In this document: positions 8,657 to 22,224 of the stretch, one piece after another
How the letters are laid out: every line of letters begins with the position of its first letter
How positions within the stretch are numbered: position 1 is the first letter of the stretch
Source: Amphibalanus amphitrite
Taxonomy: Eukaryota; Arthropoda; Thecostraca; Balanomorpha; Balanidae
NCBI RefSeq assembly: GCF_019059575.1
Contig: NW_024882305.1
Location: 174,001-238,000 of the forward strand
Direction of reading: 5' to 3'
Length of the DNA stretch: 64,000 bases
Translations under genes and position numbers: made by a program
Notes under the pieces: model-generated
Databases searched by the model: none
Told to the model about the DNA's origin: nothing
The model's input: only the letters and a program-made list of their open reading frames with translations

Positions 8657-11600
8657 CTCAAGTGGACTGGTCTCAGTTCATGCAGAAATTGTCGCTCATT
8701 CATCAACACAGATAAAATGAATATTAACCCTCACCAACACATACAAGTAGAGTTAAGTAGACCCCGCCCTCTGTTTTTCACCAATACCTAAATCGCGGAA
8801 ATGCTAAGGATTGCGACGATTCTTTAGTGCCCTGGAGATAATCAATTTTACAGCTTCCCGGAAAATTAAATAGCCCTTATTATTTTTGCACCTTTCCGAG
8901 AATTTGAAATCCCTGAACCAAATTACCTTTGACCTGTGATAAGTTTCTCTCAAGATCATGATGTTAGCCAGATGAGCGATTGAAAGTCAGTCAGCGCACA
9001 TCTTCTGAGTGTTTCCATAGTCTTTATGTGATAACTGATAAGGGACGTGACAACATGTGAAATATAATATTTAATGTTTCTCATTGATTGTTGTGGGTGC
9101 CAAGGTCACGTGAAACTCAGATTAAGGTCGTTTACTTGAAGTGATGTCGGTTAACCTCTTTAAATTTACACCTTTTTACTGTGGTTTTTAGGTAATGTTG
9201 GTTTGAAATTTAGCATCCATTTTAGCTTTGAAAACTAAGTATAGTTTGGTATCTGTTATAGTGCCTATCTAACATGTTGCAAGGCTGTCAAAGCTGGTTA
9301 ACATTCTATGGATAGCCGGCGGAACGCCTAATGGATGATCTGGCGTGACCTGTCCTACCCGAAATGCTTTGATTATTTGAACAAAGCAAGTGCAAATTCG
9401 AAGTCAGGAGGAAGCCAAGTCCCAGCAAACTTCACTTGGATAAATTCTAGCAGGATCCAATTTTTCGTGCTTTTGGGTTATTAACATGATCTGGGTGGTC
9501 GACCAATGACCTAGGATCTCAACATTGACCAGGACATAAAGATAATTGGCTTTCCCTCGTCACCGATGACCAGGACCCTAAAATCATCGGATTTCTCTCG
9601 TCACGAGGAGCACGCTCTTTTTTTCTTTTTCAGCGAAGCTCTGGCTCTATTATAAAGGGCCGAACGACTGAGGGCTTCTACGCCCCACCGCTACATGTGA
9701 GACGCTGAAAAATGCTTGTACGGGTGAGGTTTAAATATCGATTGGTTTTTAAGTACCGAAATACTTTAATTTATTTCGATAGCAGTTTAAAGACCGCTCG
9801 AATACAATAACTTCATGAACAATGTAAGCATCAAATAAAATGAATCGTGAGATAAGTGGCTCAAAATTGAGGAGCTATGAGACACTTAATGAAAAACGGT
9901 ATATGTAGATTAGAAACTACCTACACTTAACTTGCACTGCCGTTTTAAAACCTTTTCGTTGCAGACTGATAGATGTTTTAGGATTGATTTCATCTGACGC
10001 TCAAATGATGTAGAGCTATTCATTCGTTCATTCATGCGACCATCCATTCATAAAAGAACTATCCAGTGATAAAAATGTTTATTTTAGAGAAGTGTGAAAT
10101 ACAAGCTCAATAGAAGTTTAATGATACGGCAAGTTTGACCGATTTTTATAATGAATAGACCAATAACTTTAACAAATCAAAGTTGAGAGCCCCAAATGCG
10201 TAACACAATTGAGGGCATTTTAAGCCATCACAGTATTTGTCAACAGTTGTTGTTGTTGAGGGAAGGACTGGGGAGGGTGGTTGCGGGCTCATAAACTGTC
10301 AAAAAAAAAAACAAAACAAAAAACGAAGCGATCATCCGCAAAAGAACTATTGAGCTCGAACCGAGCTGACGAATCGATTTATAGGTATGCAACATGACTA
10401 ACGATGCCATTTTTTTTTTACTTCGTTCGTTCCATCCAGATTCCATCATCGTCCAGATTCCATCCAGATTCCATCATCTGGATAGCACGTCAACATCCTA
10501 TTTGACATTTTGCAACAAACGTATACTATTTGGCGCGACTAGCCTCAGAAATGTTCTGAAACTAAAACCGTTTCTTCGCAAATAACTTTGCCCGCGTGAT
10601 CCCAGCTTATGCACGACAAAAATAAAATACTGCTTCAGGATCACTGGCCTGAATTCCAATGCTTAAGGTTTACTTAAAACCGGTGTGGCTGAGGCACTAT
10701 TCGCTACATCTCGTGACGCCCGTGACGGCCACCATTGTGTTGTATCTTTTTGGAAAGCTATAACTTAATAACGCAAGGATTGGTGAGTGGGTTGAAAACA
10801 GCCCTCCCCTTTTCTTCTTCTGGAAACATAAGTAATCAAAAGATCTGGCGATGGTTTATCCACCTCCTCTGCCGCCGCGCTGCGAGGCCTCGATTCGTTC
10901 GGTATGTGGCTTCCTGAGCGGTCCTCCCCGGAGGCAAGGTGAAAGGTCATGGCCTGTATCATAAATTTATACGTTCCTGAATATGTTTCACAGTTCTTTC
11001 AAGACCTTGGAAACCGTTTTATCATATCGAAAAAGCGTTGCACTTTCTTGTTAATCAATACATTTAAAGAAAACTTTATCACAATCTCATACTGCGGCAA
11101 TTGTAGTTCTGCTTACGGTTGCCTCTTTATGATACGGGCCACCACCACCTCCACTGCGCTGGAGCTCTGGCGTTCTACCCTTCCCCGCTACGGACCGGCC
11201 CTCGGGCTAGGTGTGTTAGTACTGAGCGCAAACGTGTAGTAGTCACGTGACTTTCATACACGTAGCGGGAGCGGGAGCTAGTGGCGATACCAAGGACGGG
11301 CTCTGGGGAGGCAACCGGCACAGAAAAATAGCATGATTGTAGTTTTGGAAGAATATCTGTTGCGGTAAGAGGTATTATGCAAAACATTCGTCCTAGAAGC
11401 AAACATGTGTTACTCCTCCATACTTTGTGCTACACTTCTTTTCTCCAATGGCCAGCACTTAGCAAATAATAACACAATTCTAAATTGGTAATATATGTGT
11501 ACAGTAGCAACTGCGGGTCCCTGTACCAAGATTACTTGTTTGTACGTTTGCAAAGGAAATGGTAGGGAAATACTTCAAAAGTTGGTAGCTCTTGAAAGTT

Positions 11601-12000
11601 GACGTTGCATCACCACTGCTTCCGGTAGAATTTTAAGTGGCCAGATTTTATCCACTGGAGCCCGGTATTTCATAGCATTTCCCAGGAGCCTGGCAAGTTT
11701 GCCCTTTTTTACGAATTTTCAGTAGTTTAAGTCCTTCCTCATTTTCTTGAAATTTCTCAATTCCTCAGATTGGTCATGATTTAAATATGAATGCAAGCAA
11801 TTGAAGATGCTATTCGAGCAACAGGCATTTTTGCTTCGTCTGAATAATCTTCGGATTATTTACAAGAGAAAATTTCACGTTCAAAATAAACGTCAAGAAA
11901 CACAAGACAGTGCTACCTATTCCACAGGTGCTGAAGTTCCTATTTTCTGCAATGTTTGCTGCAAAGGGCCTTGTGTTTCATTCCTAGCTCTCTAATTTGA
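8657..12000. other. Intergenic region upstream of PDI, no gene recognised
   Basis: AT-rich DNA with a few short patterns. An imperfect tandem duplication of about 55 bases lies at 9520-9605 (GACCAGGAC...CTCGTCA). ATTCCATC repeats occur at 10437-10480. A more GC-rich patch is at 11150-11320. At about 11503-11530 is an inverted match to 7325-7355. I find no ORF with protein-like composition. Confidence 0.45.
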
Positions 12001-12042
12001 TCGGTAGACTCTCCCGTTTTCAGTAGCCATGACGCTAACGAC

Positions 12043-12096
12043 TGCGCATGCGCTTACTGAGCCAATGAGGCCATCACACGACAAGCGACTGCCACG
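12043..12096 (+). promoter_or_regulatory. Putative PDI promoter elements: NRF1-like palindrome, CCAAT and CCACG
   Basis: Within 160 bases upstream of the PDI start are TGCGCATGCGC (12043-12053, the NRF1-type palindrome), CCAAT (12062-12066) and CCACG (12092-12096). CCAAT and CCACG are the two halves of the ER stress response element that controls ER chaperone genes. The gap here is 25 bases, not the canonical nine, so unfolded-protein-response control is only suggested. No TATA box is seen. Confidence 0.4.
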
Positions 12097-12198
12097 TTCG
12101 CCGCCGGAGCCGGCTTTTCGGAGATTCTCGTCGGGCGATCTTCCCATTTCACCGCTTGGCACAAGTTTGATCGGAAGGGGGCTTGCAGTGTTTTCATC

Positions 12199-15100
12199 AT
12201 GAGGTTGATTCTGTCACTGTGCGTTTTGTTCGTGTCTGCATATGCAGCGATCGAGGAAGACGAAGGAGTGTTGGTTCTTACCAACGACAACTTCGACGAA
12301 GCGATCAGTGGTCATGAGTTCATTCTTGTGGAATTCTGTGAGTATTCTAGGCTCCCACGTGTTTACGTCCGCTATGAAGTAAGCATTAAGATAGTAAAAT
12401 GCACAATAACAGGACTGAATGCTAGAAACATGATTAAAACAGCAATAGTGTTCCTTTATTTGTCAATTGTCATTCTCTAGTGAAACAAGTTACCTGCATT
12501 TCTTCAATTTCTTCATTAATTTGGTAATATAGATTAATATAACTTGCCTACTTTGTTTGGGTATTGGCACATCTTCCTGTCATTAACATAAATGATAACG
12601 CTAGTATCAATATATTTGTTATATCGTAAGAGGATAGAGATAATGCTGAATTTTTTTAGATTATTGAAAACTGATTCATGAAGTGTCCATGAGCTGTGTC
12701 CAGCACTGCACCTGCATTTAAACCTAGTGCATGTGAATATTGGTGCTGACTACTGGAGGACCATAGCAGAAGCAGAAAACTTAGGGCCTGTTCCAGCACC
12801 TCCGGAAAGTTCTAGACTTTTCCATTCAGCATTCTAGCACCTCCAGTAAGCTCCAGAAAGCTCTTGCCAAAGCTCCAGAAACCTCCAGTAGCCTTGAGTC
12901 AGTTAGGAGGTCCACATTTGACTGGAGGTAGGCTCTGGTTTACAATTATGGCGCTATATGACAATTACAAAAGTTAGGATTTTCACGGTGGATTTTACAA
13001 TTCAAATGTAATGAAGATTACACTACTGTTATGCTTTTAACCTTTTTTACTAAAACTAAAACTTCTGTTTTCAAGTGTGAGCTGTTATCATTCTTTTGGT
13101 ATCCCTAACACTGATCTTCAAAAATCTCCAGATTGCCTTCCTGTACCTCCATTCAACTTCCTAGTAGATCCACCAGCATTGCAAAAACAGTTGTGATGGC
13201 GGCAACAATTTTGACTGTTTTTGGTGGATTTTGAGGTTCATGGGACCATCTTCAGTAGTGCTGTGCTGTTCATGCAATCATAGTGCTGTTCTGGCTATTA
13301 CTACCAGCACCTTTAACTTATGCACTGCTTATTATTGAGAAATTATTGATAAGAGGCTGAGTAGAGTAAGGATCAGGGTAGAAATGACTGCCCATTGTCA
13401 CAGGTCCTTAGTAGGTAGGCATTGGTGACCTGCAGAAGACTCTAGTCACAGGATTAAAGCTTTGTTTGGTCCTTTATTTTGGCAGCATCAGAAGCACCAA
13501 GCTTTGCAAGAGTTGCTTAGATGGTATCTGTTTTGTAGTTCTGTGGATGGCATGTAGAAGTTTGCTCCATCCCAAAGCTGGCAACTGGCACTTTGTAGGT
13601 ATATGTCTGACCATCCTGTGCAGTATTCACCATATTGTGGTTGTGAAGAATAGCTGGAACTCATGATATTGTTTCCCAGACTGGAAGAATGTGTTTGGTT
13701 GGATGCCAGAGCTGTAGACAAGGGATGCTTTGTTGCCTAGCATGTCTGTGGTTATGTACAAAAATCCTTTGATATTTCAGAATCAGATTGCAGGTTAATG
13801 CTAAAGATTGTGGCAAGTTTTGGCTGTTGCTAATGCCATGAGATGATTTTTTTTTTAGAAAAAGCAATCCACTAAAACTGAAATATTCTGAGCCTTTTAG
13901 AATATCATCGCTCTAGGAACTGCCTATTGATATTGAAACCCACTTTTGTTGGGCCCCACTCTCTTAATGGGCAGCCAGTCCACTTGATCAATGTTCTCTT
14001 TATATTGTAAGGACTGCTCAACAGATAGGTACCTAATCCTGGGTGTCCCAGAAGTTATTGTTAAACTGCAAGCATTTGTTTTATGCATTTGTTTCTCATT
14101 TGACACAACTATTTTTTCAAGTGTTTTTTTCCTGCGCACTCTGCGATGAATATGGTCCGATATTTATCGCTGCGTTCTCTGTTCCGCAGACGCCCCGTGG
14201 TGTGGACACTGCAAAGCCCTCGCCCCCGAGTACGCCAAGGCGGCCCAGGCGCTGGCCAAGGAGGAGTCAAACGTGAAGCTGGCCAAGCTGGACGCCACCG
14301 TGCACGACAAGGTGGCGCAGAAGTTCGGTGTGCGCGGCTACCCCACCCTCAAGTTCTTCCGCAACGGCAAGGACAGCGAGTACGGCGGCGGACGCACAAA
14401 GGACGAGATCGTCAACTGGCTGAAGAAGAAGACTGGCCCGCCGGCGACCAACGTTGAGACTGTCGAGGCCGCTGAGAAGGCCATCGAGGGCAAGGACGTC
14501 GTCATCGTCGGCTTCTTCAAGGACCAGGAGAGCAAGGATGCCAAGGCTTTCCTCAGCTTCGCCGGCGGCGTCGACGACTACCCCTTCGTCATCAGCTCTG
14601 CCGACGATGTCATCAGCAAGTACGAGGCGGCCGACGGCAAGGTCGTCATGATCAAGACCTTCGACGAGAAGCGTCATGAGCTTGAGGGAGACATCAACGA
14701 TGACAACCTGAAGGCCTTCATCGCCAAGTACTCTCTGCCCCTGGTGGTTGAGTTCAACCAGGAGACCGCTCAGAAGATCTTCGGCGGCGAGATCAAGGCG
14801 CACCTGCTGATGTTCCTGAGCAAGAAGTCTGAAGATTTCGCCAAGCACACAGAGGCCGCCTCCGCTGTGGCTAAGGAGCAGCGCGGAAAGGTGCGTGTGA
14901 ATGGGGGAGGACTGCCTTGGTGAGCTGCACTAGAGTGTTATCTGGCGTTTGAATGGTGATGCTTTGAAGGGGAAAACATTGCATTGGTACTGTATTCTGG
15001 ACTATCCTTACGATGTTCTTTGATAGAAAATGTACTCACTGAATGACTGAAAAAATTGCAATTTGCGTTGATCGATCGGTTTCCAATCATGCCTGTTCTG

Positions 15101-18100
15101 TCATGTCACTTAATTTGTGCGTGGATAGTGCACTAACTTTAAAGTTTCGTCGATCACAACGTTACATCGTTTTACTGTGCCACTTGGGGGTCACTGAACC
15201 CGATCTCGGCCATCTCCGCTCCTTGCTCCGTGAATCGTGAGATCTCTAACCGGCACGGTCTTTCGTCCGCCAGATTCTGGTCGTCTCCATCGACACGGAC
15301 GAGGAGGATCACGCCCGCATCATGGAGTTCTTCGGCATGAAGGCCGAGGAAGTGCCCGCCCTGCGCATCATCAAGATGGAGGAAGACATGACCAAGTACA
15401 AGCCGGAGAAGACCGGTCTTGAGGAGGCCACCATTCGCTCCTTCGTGGAGGACTTCCTGGCTGACAAGCTGAAGCAGCACCTGCTGAGCCAGGACCTGCC
15501 AGAGGACTGGGATAAGGCCGGCGTCAAGGTGCTCGTCTCCAGCAACTTCGACGAGGTGGCGCTGGACAAGACGAAGGACGTGCTGGTCGAGTTCTACGCG
15601 CCGTGGTGCGGACACTGCAAGCAGCTGGTGCCCATCTATGACGAGGTAAGAAGGATTTGGGTGGTTCTTCAAGCTCCTGGGGGTTTCGAATAGTGGATGG
15701 ACAGTATTTTGGGCTCATGCTGGATGATTGCCAATTTGTTTTCCAAAATGTTTGTAGTGTTTCACCTGCAAGTAAGTTATGGGTGTTGAACCGAAATAGT
15801 TCTGATTGGATAAGTTTTTTTTTAAACAATGAAGCAACCACTAGCATCTTATCCCCATAACATATCTACAAAAGTTAATCATGCCACCTGCTATGAAAGC
15901 TGCTTTCGGTTCGTCAACCCCCATGACTAACCTCGCCCTCCCGTCCGCTCTCCACAGCTGGGTGAGAAGTACAAGGACTCTGAGACGGTGGTAATTGCCA
16001 AGATGGACGCCACTGCTAACGAGCTGGAGCACACCAAGATTCAGAGCTTCCCCACCATCAAACTGTGGAAGAAGGAGACCAACGAGGTAGGCCAGCCGCA
16101 GGGGCTGAAGGGAAGTGGTGGGCAAGGGTGGGACTCGACTCGAAATACCCATGTCTGGCGATTCAGGATTGATATATTCACGAGTTTATAAGGCTCTCAC
16201 GCGAAGCTGCTCGGCCGTCTCACTCATGTAAAAAATATTTATACCAGTCTTTTTCTTAGGTTTCAAACTGATATTTTGAGCTTTTAGGTTCCTTCTTAGA
16301 AGGCTGGTTGTTACCTCCTAAGACAGTACGGTTCACGCTGTTAAGAGTTTGTAATTTGTATCTGGTCATGGGCTAGTGCTAGTTTATCACGTTGTCGTGA
16401 TAAATCGTTCCCAGTGCTCCCGATTTAGCTCAGTCTGTAGTCGTGTTCGGTTCGCCGCGTTATTTCCCAGTGCTGACGTGTCCAATCTGACCAACATGGC
16501 GACGTGCACGCCGGCGCTGGCGCCATTTTTTCCCGCCCTGTGACTGGTGTTTGACGGACAGCTGTGGGGCCCTGAAGTGCCACGTGGCGCAGAGGGCCCG
16601 GCTGCCAAATGTCGCGCCTGTCGGGACTGTGGCCACGTGTACCGCGTCGGTGCTGCGTCATTGCCCTCCCTCCCTCTCTCCCACCTACCCCCTCTCCCCG
16701 CCCCCTCTGTCGCTCTATCGGTCTGACAGGTGTAATGTTCAGCTCGGTGGGGAGCCAGCGTGATGATTTTAATCCCTGGTGGGTTTTGAGTCGAGAGACT
16801 TTTACAGCAGTTTCATGTATTTAACCAACCCCGCTAAGACACCGCATGCGACCACCTCTGCGAGTTATCACCACGCTCTTTGATAAAGATTTTTGTGATA
16901 ACATCTGTGATAAATTCATACTCGTTGCGAAAATAGCAAATCGCATGATGTGTCCTTTTTAGGAGAGCTCCTAGCAGTTTGAATGTCGCCCCAACCTTTC
17001 ACCTAATGACCATTGTCTTAATATGCCACTCGCGGTGCGCAGATAGTCGAGTACGGCGGTGACCGCAAACTCGAGAGTCTGGTCAAGTTCGTCGAGTCGG
17101 GCGGCGTGGAGGGCAAGGCTACCGAGTCCGAGGCAGAGGCAGAGGACGAGGAGGAGGCAGAGGGAGGAGAGGTAGAGCAGCGAGAGTGACGGGGTTCACA
17201 GGACGCAGCGCCAGAGTGCAGAGTTGCCGTGCAGCACTACAGGCTACAGCTTTAGTAGCCGCCGCTGTGACCTGACCTGACCTCACACCGCCAACCGGTG
17301 GTGCCGCTGTGTATGTGTGCTGTGCCGCTTCCCCACCCCTGGGAACCCCCGCTTAGTGTGCTCCACTAGTGCTCCAGTGTGTTCTTGGCGAACGCTGAGC
17401 ACCGCTTTCCTTGGTTGTAGGTCGTAGACTACAACGGCGAGCGAACTCTGGACGGATTCACTAAGTTCCTCGAGGGCAAACAAGAAGAGGTGAGTACGCC
17501 ATGCCGGCGAGGTGGTTGTATGTTCGTAATAACATAGGTGAAGGTGGCTCGGTTAAATAACATCTGCTCGTTTCGTCCGTCCGTCATTAGTTTGTTTTGT
17601 CTGTCCAACCTCTCAACTTCATGGAATCTGGAATGGAACTGCGATTTGATCCCAATAACACAGAAGAGCTTGCATGAATCGCTTACACGTTCGAAACGCG
17701 GCATGCTGAGTTACTGACTACCGACATTAGGAGCTTTAAATTGGGGTTATTTCGGTGCAACGCCCGACGAAAATTGGTTTTCTATTTTTGGTGCCATGGG
17801 GCCTGAGCTGCTGAGATCGTCTAGGATTATTGACGGTCGGGGTTGGCCGCTGGAGTCGACCGGCCGAGGCTTTGTGTGCTGTGGGCTACCGATCGAGGTC
17901 CCATGTATAGCCACAGCGTGGTAGCCGCCGCATGGGCCTGGTCGGTGGCAGGCGGCAGCGGCATGGCGAGGCCTCGCGGCGGCGGCGGAGGGCGGCCACG
18001 GTCACGGTCGGTCACCGCCCCCGCCCCCGCCCGGTGCGCCGCCGCCTCCCGTGGACCGGAAGACTAACCCGCTAACCATGGCCCGCCGCCTCGTCGCCGC

Positions 18101-19471
18101 CGCCGCCGCCTCGCTAACCATACGGGCGACAGTCTACCGGTCGGCTGGTCGGTTTCGGCGGCTCCGCGCCTGCCGCCAACGCCTCGCTAGCCGTACGGGC
18201 GACAGTCTACCGGCCGGCCGGTTGGCTGGTAGGTCGCGTCGGCTCCATGCCTCTGCTGCCGCCGGCCGGCCGGCCGGTTGGTCTGTCTGTCGGTCGGTCT
18301 GCTCCGTCAAGGTCACCGCCCTGTACGGGTGAACGCCCCCTGAGCCGGCCGTCCGGTCGGCTCCGCGCCGCGCCGGCCGCGGCAGTCGCCGTGACGTGGC
18401 CCACGCCGCTCGGTTCAGGGACCTCTCTAGCGCCACGTAGCCCAGCCGGTTTGCCGCTCTGCCGGCGGGGCGGGTAGAGCGGGGAGGAATGTGGCCTGGG
18501 GAGAGCGCAGACAGGTGCGGAGGGTAGTTTGGCCAGCTGCGAGCGGCTGGATTCCGGATATTGTGCGCGGGCTGTCTATGACCCCAGCGGCTGCGATGAC
18601 TGATGTTTCACAATAACCCAGTATTTAACCCCATCATACCTACGGGGAAATAATTTATCAAGTAGACGGGACCGTTCCAACAATCACTAGGTCGATTGAG
18701 GCATCCGGGAACGGAACTCTCCGGCTTTGCCGTGACTAACCGATTGCACCATACCTCCTCGTTGGAAGAATGACATTCAACTACGAAGGGATGACATTCA
18801 AACATAACACTGGCATGATTCACACGTTGGACGTTCGGGTAACAGCGGGTAGGGTCCGGTGGGGGTTGTGCAAACCGTAGCGGCAACGGTATGGTATGTA
18901 TGCGTTACGGGGGCTGCCCCGGGTGAACGCTGCATGATGCAATATTGGATTCTGGCGGTGCTAGAATTGGTGATGGTTGTCGCTAACCTGGCATCGTTCT
19001 GCGATTTCTGAGGCTTGGCAGAAAGCATGTGCTTGGTTTTCTTCTTAGCATTCGTCAATATTGTTGCCTGTTGGCGTGTGTAGACGGGTTTTTACAGTAT
19101 GACCTCGTCATCGCGAACTCTGTTTTATTTAATTTCCTTTTTAACTTTTCTTCTCTCCCTTGATCATGTTTCAATAAGCCATTGTTATGTCAAAACGTAA
19201 TGAAAATTAGCGTGCTTTCCGATTATTTCTGTGTAAATTATATATTTTTCTGTCAACCGATCATCAATTTTACTGCAACATACTCAGTATTCAACCTTCG
19301 TATGCCGCTGTCAATAATCGTTTTTCTCTCTCTGTCCTGTCTTATTAGTGACCGTTTATGTCAGTGTCCTGACGCCCTTTTCTCGTCTCACGTCCGTGTC
19401 CCGTTCCTCAGGAGGGCGAGGAGGAGGAGGAAGAAGAGGAAGAGGATGAGGGAAAGCACGACGAGTTGTAG
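12199..19471 (+). CDS. Pdi: Protein disulfide isomerase (P4HB/PDIA1 type), six-exon gene with alternative exon 5
   Basis: It forms and rearranges disulfide bonds in the ER lumen; in animals it is also the beta subunit of prolyl 4-hydroxylase. Coding exons: 12199-12337, 14190-14890, 15274-15645, 15958-16086, then 17421-17489 (or 17043-17171), then 19412-19471. All introns are GT-AG and phases agree, giving 489 residues (509 with the other exon 5). Signal peptide about residues 1-16 ([16 protein letters not shown]). The a-domain CGHC is at 51-54 and the a'-domain CGHC at 392-395, each in the context [10 protein letters not shown], with cis-proline motifs YPTL and FPTI. The tail is acidic and ends HDEL, an ER-retention signal. 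Length and layout match human P4HB (508 residues). Start chosen because it opens the signal peptide. A candidate AATAAA is 1.7 kb downstream at about 21137. Confidence 0.96.
17043..17171 (+). CDS. Pdi: PDI alternative exon 5a
   Basis: Preceded by ...TGCGCAG and followed by GTAGAG, with phase 0 on both sides (43 codons). It begins [21 protein letters not shown], matching the last helix of the PDI a' domain, and adds an acidic stretch ([16 protein letters not shown]). It can splice in frame to the last exon (HDEL) or, if the intron is retained, end five codons later (VEQRE then TGA at 17187-17189) with no ER-retention signal. It duplicates the role of exon 5b. Confidence 0.75.
17421..17489 (+). 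CDS. Pdi: PDI alternative exon 5b
   Basis: Preceded by TTGGTTGTAG and followed by GTGAGTAC, with phase 0 on both sides (23 codons: [20 protein letters not shown] then QEE). It matches the same a'-domain segment as exon 5a, closer to the family consensus (VDYNGERTL). Including both exons would repeat this helix, so mutually exclusive use is likely. Confidence 0.85.
17870..18480. repeat. GC-rich low-complexity block in the last PDI intron, with a tandem duplication
   Basis: About 600 bases rich in CCG and CCGGC words, CpG-dense. At about 18107-18260 a unit of some 72 bases (CCTCGCTAACCATACGGGCG...) is present twice in tandem. It lies in the intron between exons 5b and 6. Open frames here are compositional. 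Confidence 0.6.
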
Positions 19472-21593
19472 ATCTCCTTCAGCCGCGTGAGGCCGCCTGT
19501 GAGAGCGGCCTTCTTTCCTTTCTTCCCGGAAAGCTGCGTACGCCAGCCGCAAAAGGCCTATTTTTGATACGTTGGCTGGCAGCCCGGTCCGCGGCCACTG
19601 GACGTGGTCTGCTAAAGAGTGGGGGCAGGGACTGGGGACGTGAATTTGATCTGTGCAACGTTCATTATGGGGGTGGTCTCGTCCACCAGTGACACAGGGC
19701 ATATTTTGTAACAGAGTGAGAGAAAGAGAGACTGCTGGTTTTTTGTTTTGCACCGCTGGTTGCTTGTTGTCTACTTCCGTTGGCGGGCCCTTTCCACAGA
19801 GTTTTTACACGCGCATGCGTAGAATTCCGGTGTCTGTGACTGCGGCGTCGGTGGTTTTATTCGTGTTGTGTGTAGAATATTTATGAGACGGGCCGCTGTG
19901 CGGCGGATGTCTGGTTGAGGGCGTCTGATACGACCCCGTCGAGTCACAACTCGGCCGATAAATCCCCATGGGCTCCCTGTCCGCGGAGTGAAATTTATAC
20001 CATCGTTCGGTGCGGATTTACACTAAATGTGCAGTTCGTCTTTCAAATTCTGCGCCGGCGTCGCCGCCCGCCGCGGCTGCCCCGCGCGGGAATTCCTTCA
20101 CCGGGTGAAGCGATTTCTTGTGTTTGTGAAGAGATTCCGTCACGTGGAGAGGGTTTTTGGTGCGTGGCAGCGCGCGCGGCGGACGGCAGTGCCGGCGGGC
20201 GCTCGTTTGGGTGAACCTGCACGGTGCGATGGGTGACCAGATGTTTTCCGAACTCCTGTTGGCTCAGCGACGAATACATGGCGACTAAAGGTGAACGAGG
20301 CTTTTATGGCGGAGTTTGAAAAACTGAGGCAGTTTGGAGAGTTTTGATGGGCTTCTGGGACCAAGGTGGGAGACCCCGGGAGCAGTGTGGACTGTGGAAG
20401 GGTCTAGGTAGGAGCGTAGGAGGCTCTGAATAACCTGTGGGATGAAGAGCTGTATGACTTCTGGGAGACTCCGGATGCCCATGGGAGAATAGTGAAAGGC
20501 CTTTGGAAAAGCGGAGATAAATTTCTGAGAAGAGCAAAAATATCGCCGGAAAGCTGCCCAATGCTGGGATGTCTGAGTGGCGCCTCTAAGACCTTTGATT
20601 GCTCTGCGTTTCGGAGACCTATGATAAGCTCCAACCCAGCCCACCGTCATGCGTCACCGCCCGCCCTGAAAGGTGTGCCGGGCGGCGTCAGGAGGCTAGC
20701 GAGGTAGGGAGGGAAGCGGGGTGAATCGCCGCACGGGTGGGGCCCGACCGTCCGCTCGGGTTCCCCGCACACCGTTATACCGCGGCTGAGCCGCCGGGGT
20801 CGATGGCATTTTATCAGACCAGCGTGAGACACCGGCTGAGAAGGAATGGTACGCCAGCCCGTTCCGTGATGGGATAACCGTCACGGTTTTACGTCTTGCG
20901 GAGTGGTATAACGTTATTTCGGGTGTGGTACGGTTAATCCGATGAGGGTACCACATTTTGACACTATCGGGATATCTGACTTTCGTTATATAGCGAAACT
21001 ACAGCCATTCAAACGAACGAAAGCGACTGTTATTCGGCGAGTTTTGCTCGAGTTTGCTGGTCGGTCTCCTGCAGACGGTCTGGCGTTTCCGCTGTACGCA
21101 GAACGAAAACACTGCGGGCTGCACTGCTACGAACTAAATAAACAATGTTTCGGCAGTCTGCACTGGCAGCTGACCTATTCGCTAGGGCACGCAAGCGTAG
21201 CGCACATTTTGCAAGTTTGCAAGCACCGGTTTTAGTTCGCTGCATGTGGTAGCAAACGAGTGCATTTTTTTTTGCAGTTTTGCTGATAGGGCATCGGACC
21301 GGATATGGCGGTCTATAGCTGACCATGGTCCAGGCTGGAATGTTATCTCAAAGAGCCATCGACGACATACGATCCGTACTTTTGTAGTGTGACCCGTCGC
21401 CTTGGGATAACGAACTACGAAGAAGGCATGCATGTGCATTGTGCATTGGACGGTCACCAATATAGTCTTCTGCTTACGATAAGCTAAAAGCGATTCCCTT
21501 TGGTGTCTTCTAATCGCAGGAGGGGTTGGTTATAAATTGCATCGCCCGCCGATATGCATGGTTTATCATTTTGCTGGAACGGTTTGATGTTCG
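19472..21593. other. PDI 3' UTR and downstream intergenic DNA
   Basis: It begins with the PDI 3' UTR; AATAAA at about 21137 is the first clear poly(A) signal I noticed. Several GC-rich open frames on both strands (for example 20140-20650) have no recognisable protein pattern. No other gene seen. Confidence 0.45.
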
Positions 21594-22224
21594 CTCTAAA
21601 GCAGGGGTCGGCAAATGGTGGGGCATGCCCCCTTTGGGGGTAATGGAGCCCCTTCGGCGGGGGTAATGAGGGCCCCTGAGAAAGCCTAGCTTTTTAGAAC
21701 TAAGGACTTCCTTGATGGGACAAACATCGTGATTGTTGCGCCCCAAAGATTTACCCAGGCCAAACGCACACAGCATGAATTGCTTACATGGCGCATACCA
21801 ATTTTTATATAGCTTCACACCATTCCGTACAGTCGTGCAAAGGCAACTGCAATGTTTTAACCATCGCCTGTCTACTGGCGCTTTCACAGCCGCTTGTGCA
21901 AGGGGAGGGCCCTTGTTATTTCATCTCATTGAAGAGGTCAGTGGCAAGTGTCGAGAAAATTGTGACCCGCTATAACTTCTTGAAGTGGGATTTTATGGCC
22001 CGACATGATCACCAGAAAAGTTCATAAGCCAACGGTCATTTGGGCCCACGTCCATCATCCATGTCATGATGTTATCCGGGCAGGTGGAAAAAAATGATCG
22101 GCCCGAGGGTACAATTTTGTTGTAATCCGACGCCTTTTACGTGAGTTATTCACGACCCGCTGCCCCTATACGTACGAGGGTTAAATGTGATATATGAAAT
22201 GTTTTTTGGAGGAAGTGTCATGTT

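Noticed and set aside
12062-12096. Canonical ER stress response element in the PDI promoter
   Set aside because: CCAAT and CCACG are present but 25 bases apart, not nine. Listed only as suggestive motifs.
14267-14848. Minus-strand ORF of 193 residues opposite PDI exon 2
   Set aside because: Leu/Val/Asp-rich antisense shadow of a GC-biased exon; the sense strand is clearly PDI.
16417-16460. tRNA-like words CCGATTTAGCTCAGT and GGTTCG
   Set aside because: The A-box-like and B-box-like words are only about 20 bases apart and no cloverleaf forms. It is not a tRNA, and no body or tail of a SINE is seen.
20140-20650. Overlapping ORFs downstream of PDI
   Set aside because: No recognisable domain, several frames open on the same stretch, and no splice or start support.
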